64,000 bases of DNA from an uncultured Porphyromonadaceae bacterium (GTDB taxonomy: Bacteria > Bacteroidota > Bacteroidia > Bacteroidales > Muribaculaceae). A program made the translations under genes and the position numbers. Positions 62,101 to 64,000 of this stretch are shown here, piece after piece. The notes under the pieces were generated by a model. It made no database searches. It worked only from the letters and a program-made list of their open reading frames with translations, and was not told where the DNA came from. The DNA is taken from positions 1 to 64,000 of the forward strand of contig CAMWSM010000001.1 in assembly GCA_947176915.1 (NCBI GenBank). The letters run 5' to 3'. Position 1 is the first letter of the stretch. Each line of letters starts with the position of its first letter.

Positions 62101-62882
62101 CCGTCTTTCCGGGCACCAACTGCGACTATGACATGACCGCTTCTTTCGAGAAAGAGGGCGCGATCGTTACTTCGTCAGTATTTATCAATCTCTCACCGGA
62201 GGATATTGAGAAATCCACATCTGATATGGCAGCGCATATAGATGCTTGTGATATTCTTGCTTTCTCAGGCGGTTTCTCTGAGGGAGACGAGCCCGACGGC
62301 AGCGGAAAATTCATAGCATCGGTCATTATGAACGATAAGGTAAAAGCAGCCATCGAGCGTCTCATAGCACGCGGCGGACTTATCCTCGGCATCTGCAACG
62401 GTTTCCAGGCACTTGTGAAATCAGGTCTGCTACCCTTCGGAAAAATCGGTGATCTGACTCCTAATTCCCCCACCCTTTTCCATAATGACATAAACCGTCA
62501 TATCTCCCAGATAGTATCTACCCGTGTAGGCTCGGTTGCCTCCCCCTGGCTCAAAGGATTCAAACTCGGAGAACTCCATTCAATCGCAGCCTCTCACGGA
62601 GAAGGTAAATTTGTTGCTGATGCCGAATTGGCAGCGACCCTCCGCAAAAACGGTCAGATTGCATTCCAATATGCCGACAGTGAAGGTAATGCCACCATGG
62701 ACTCACCCGCTAATCCCAACGGCTCGACAGAGGCTATTGAGGGCATAATCTCACCTGACGGTCTCATTCTCGGAAAGATGGGACACTCCGAGCGCTATGA
62801 GGATGGCCTCATGAAGAACATCTCAGGCAACAAGCGTCAGAATCTTTTCGCTAACGCAGTGGCTTATTTCAGGAAAAAATAA
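59175..62882 (+). CDS. purL: Phosphoribosylformylglycinamidine synthase (large single-chain form)
   Basis: 1235 aa with SDHCRHTTF, NETHNHPTEIEPFGG, C-terminal amidotransferase LGICNGFQALV. Confidence 0.98.
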   Translation: MSAFRIFVEKREPYRVEADSLRDELNANLGLNIKDLRLVCVYDLFGFSPELVDKSAEKVFAEPATDSVARDIDLNGKPYLAIESLPGQFDQRAAAAEECVKLIQPDADIEIRSAKLLIFDDSVGEEERKKIAHYCINAVESREKDLSVLAAPERAAAKPVAVLEGFRNITPDKAGEWCKTNGLAMNGDDLMEVVKYFTAEGRDPNETELRILDTYWSDHCRHTTFTSELTDIKVDDSFATADIEQSLKQWHEIRKVLGRENKPLCLMDLATIGARYLKTIGKLDDLEQSEENNACSIYVDVDVDGKTEKWLLQFKNETHNHPTEIEPFGGASTCLGGAIRDPLSGRSYVYQAMRVTGAGDIYKPVSETMEGKLPQRVISLRACAGYSSYGNQIGLATTHVREIYHPDYVAKRLEVGAVVGAVKASDVRRESPAPGDVVLMFGGRTGRDGIGGATGSSKEHTTSSLEECGSEVQKGNAPEERKIARLFRRPEVTRLIKKSNDFGAGGVSVAIGELTDGLDIHLDRVPTKYSGLNATELAISESQERMSVVVEAKDMEEFMKYCHEENLEVNHVADVTDSGRMRMFYGDKIVADLSREFIDSAGARHFAEATIGTIEPIDPFEREVKGAGIKEKMLNLLSDDNVTSQKGLIEHFDSSIGKSTVLMPFGGKTQRTEAQVSVQKLPVGSHHTDTASMMAFGFNPYLMAWSPYHGAAYSVVEAVAKAVAAGAEFERMRFSYQEYFERMNSRLAWGKPLAALLGTLRMQTELGLASIGGKDSMSGTFANISVPPTLIAFGVAPVDAREVISPEFKEPGNFLYIVRHNPLPSLMPDTEQLMNNFRMLNRLIKEHTVVAAYSLGFGGLTEALAKMSFGNEIGAEVKVKESDLFNYGNGSIVVESKDILELPNFDLIGKTISDPTLKVNGEQISIKEAFDANRERFIAVYPDSTSVRGKVENAVSGENKVTYKGDAKEHPVVYLPVFPGTNCDYDMTASFEKEGAIVTSSVFINLSPEDIEKSTSDMAAHIDACDILAFSGGFSEGDEPDGSGKFIASVIMNDKVKAAIERLIARGGLILGICNGFQALVKSGLLPFGKIGDLTPNSPTLFHNDINRHISQIVSTRVGSVASPWLKGFKLGELHSIAASHGEGKFVADAELAATLRKNGQIAFQYADSEGNATMDSPANPNGSTEAIEGIISPDGLILGKMGHSERYEDGLMKNISGNKRQNLFANAVAYFRKK

Positions 62883-62888
62883 TAAAAC

Positions 62889-63050
62889 GAGGGTGTAGCA
62901 AAAAAAGCTTAATGTAATATAATGCTCGGGAGGTCTCGGCAAATATGTTGAGGAAATGGAGTTTCCTTATTATTGCATAGCGGGATTGCGGAGCAATCCC
63001 CTCCCAGGCATTACGGAAAAATAAGGTATCTTAATTTTGATACATCCTAC
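62889..63050. mobile_element. MITE-like element with imperfect terminal inverted repeats between purL and purM
   Basis: Left end GAGGGTGTAGCAAAA..TAATGCTCGGGAGG; reverse complement of right end GTAGGATGTATCAAAA..TAATGCCTGGGAGG; internal hairpin GGGATTGC-gga-GCAATCCC. Confidence 0.6.
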
Positions 63051-63069
63051 TATAAAACATAATATAACA

Positions 63070-64000
63070 ATGGCAAAAAGTTATGAAGCTTCCGGCGTGA
63101 ATCTTGAGGCAGGCTACGAAGTAGTGAGCCGTATCAAGAAACATGTCGCATCTACAAATCGTCCCGGATGTATGGGCAACATCGGTGCTTTCGGAGGAAT
63201 GTTCGATCTTGGCAGCCTCGGCTACAAGCATCCTATCCTCGTCAGCGGCACGGACGGAGTAGGCACTAAACTTAAAATCGCTTTTGCTCTCGGCAAACAT
63301 GACACTATCGGCATTGATGCCGTTGCCATGTGTGTCAATGACGTGCTTGCCCAGGGTGCGGCTCCCCTGATATTCCTCGACTATGTGGCTGTGGGTAAAA
63401 ACCATCCGGAAGTGGTCGAAGCGATTGTTTCAGGAGTAGCCGAAGGGTGCCGTCAGGCAGGTTGTGCCTTGGTGGGCGGTGAAACAGCAGAGATGCCCGG
63501 CATGTATGATGAGGATGATTATGATATCGCCGGCTTTACGGTAGGTGCCGTAGAAAAAGAGAATCTAATCGACTGTTCCAAGGTGAAGGTTGGCGACGTG
63601 ATAGTAGGAATTGCATCTTCAGGGGTTCATTCCAACGGGTTCAGCCTCGTGCGTAAGATCGTGGCAGACAATAATCTTGATCTTAACAAGCCGGTTGAGG
63701 AATCGGGCGACCTGACACTCGGAGAAATGCTTCTCACCCCCACAAAGATATACTGCAAGCAGGTGCATGAAGTGTTGAAAGAGGTGGATGTCCATGGCAT
63801 CGCCCATATCACGGGAGGTGGTTTCGACGAAAATATCCCGCGTATATTGAAAGACGGGCAGGGTGTTGAAGTGGAAGAGGGCACCTGGGAAATACTTCCT
63901 GTCTTCAAATTCCTTGAAAAATATGGCAAAGTGCCTCATCGCGAGATGTTCAACATCTACAACATGGGCATAGGCATGGTTCTTGCGGTTGATGAGAAAG
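63070..64000 (+). CDS. purM: Phosphoribosylaminoimidazole synthetase (3' truncated by window end)
   Basis: [69 protein letters not shown]. Confidence 0.95.
   Translation, partial: MAKSYEASGVNLEAGYEVVSRIKKHVASTNRPGCMGNIGAFGGMFDLGSLGYKHPILVSGTDGVGTKLKIAFALGKHDTIGIDAVAMCVNDVLAQGAAPLIFLDYVAVGKNHPEVVEAIVSGVAEGCRQAGCALVGGETAEMPGMYDEDDYDIAGFTVGAVEKENLIDCSKVKVGDVIVGIASSGVHSNGFSLVRKIVADNNLDLNKPVEESGDLTLGEMLLTPTKIYCKQVHEVLKEVDVHGIAHITGGGFDENIPRILKDGQGVEVEEGTWEILPVFKFLEKYGKVPHREMFNIYNMGIGMVLAVDEK

Overview
This window is a dense, almost fully coding chromosomal segment from a Bacteroidota (Bacteroidales-like) genome. That assignment is inferred from Bacteroidota-type promoters (TTTG-N19/20-TAnnTTTG), the trpBEGDCFA gene order and the ArgF'-type transcarbamylase. 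Five anabolic clusters lie within 64 kb: trpBEGDCFA (minus strand), GNAT-argGCDF'BEH, leuCD-(leuA-like)-leuB, pyrC plus carAB-pyrKDFEB, and purE-purL-purM (purM runs off the end). Between them are two giant GLUG-like repeat lipoproteins, an HxlR regulator divergent from a SnoaL-like gene, an ABC/GntR cassette, a GH13 amylase, a Fic protein, a GIY-YIG-like gene, an RND efflux operon with a PII-like partner, an Rpn-type nuclease and a GSCFA protein. The most interesting signals are regulatory. (1) There is a trp attenuator with a Trp-Trp leader peptide, and a leu attenuator with a Leu/Ile-rich leader peptide. (2) Leader ORFs run through terminators upstream of carA (pyrBI-like) and purE. (3) A phased 42/31/33-bp repeat array, partly encoding peptide repeats, lies upstream of an AAA ATPase. 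(4) A structured 5' leader with mutually complementary segments precedes the GIY-YIG gene pair. (5) PyrB carries only the zinc ribbon of PyrI. (6) A helical, membrane-active-looking domain is inserted in a beta-repeat lipoprotein. (7) A MITE-like element sits between purL and purM. (8) Several intra-operon spacers are built from 7-9 bp tandem repeats. All calls come from reading the sequence; no searches were run.
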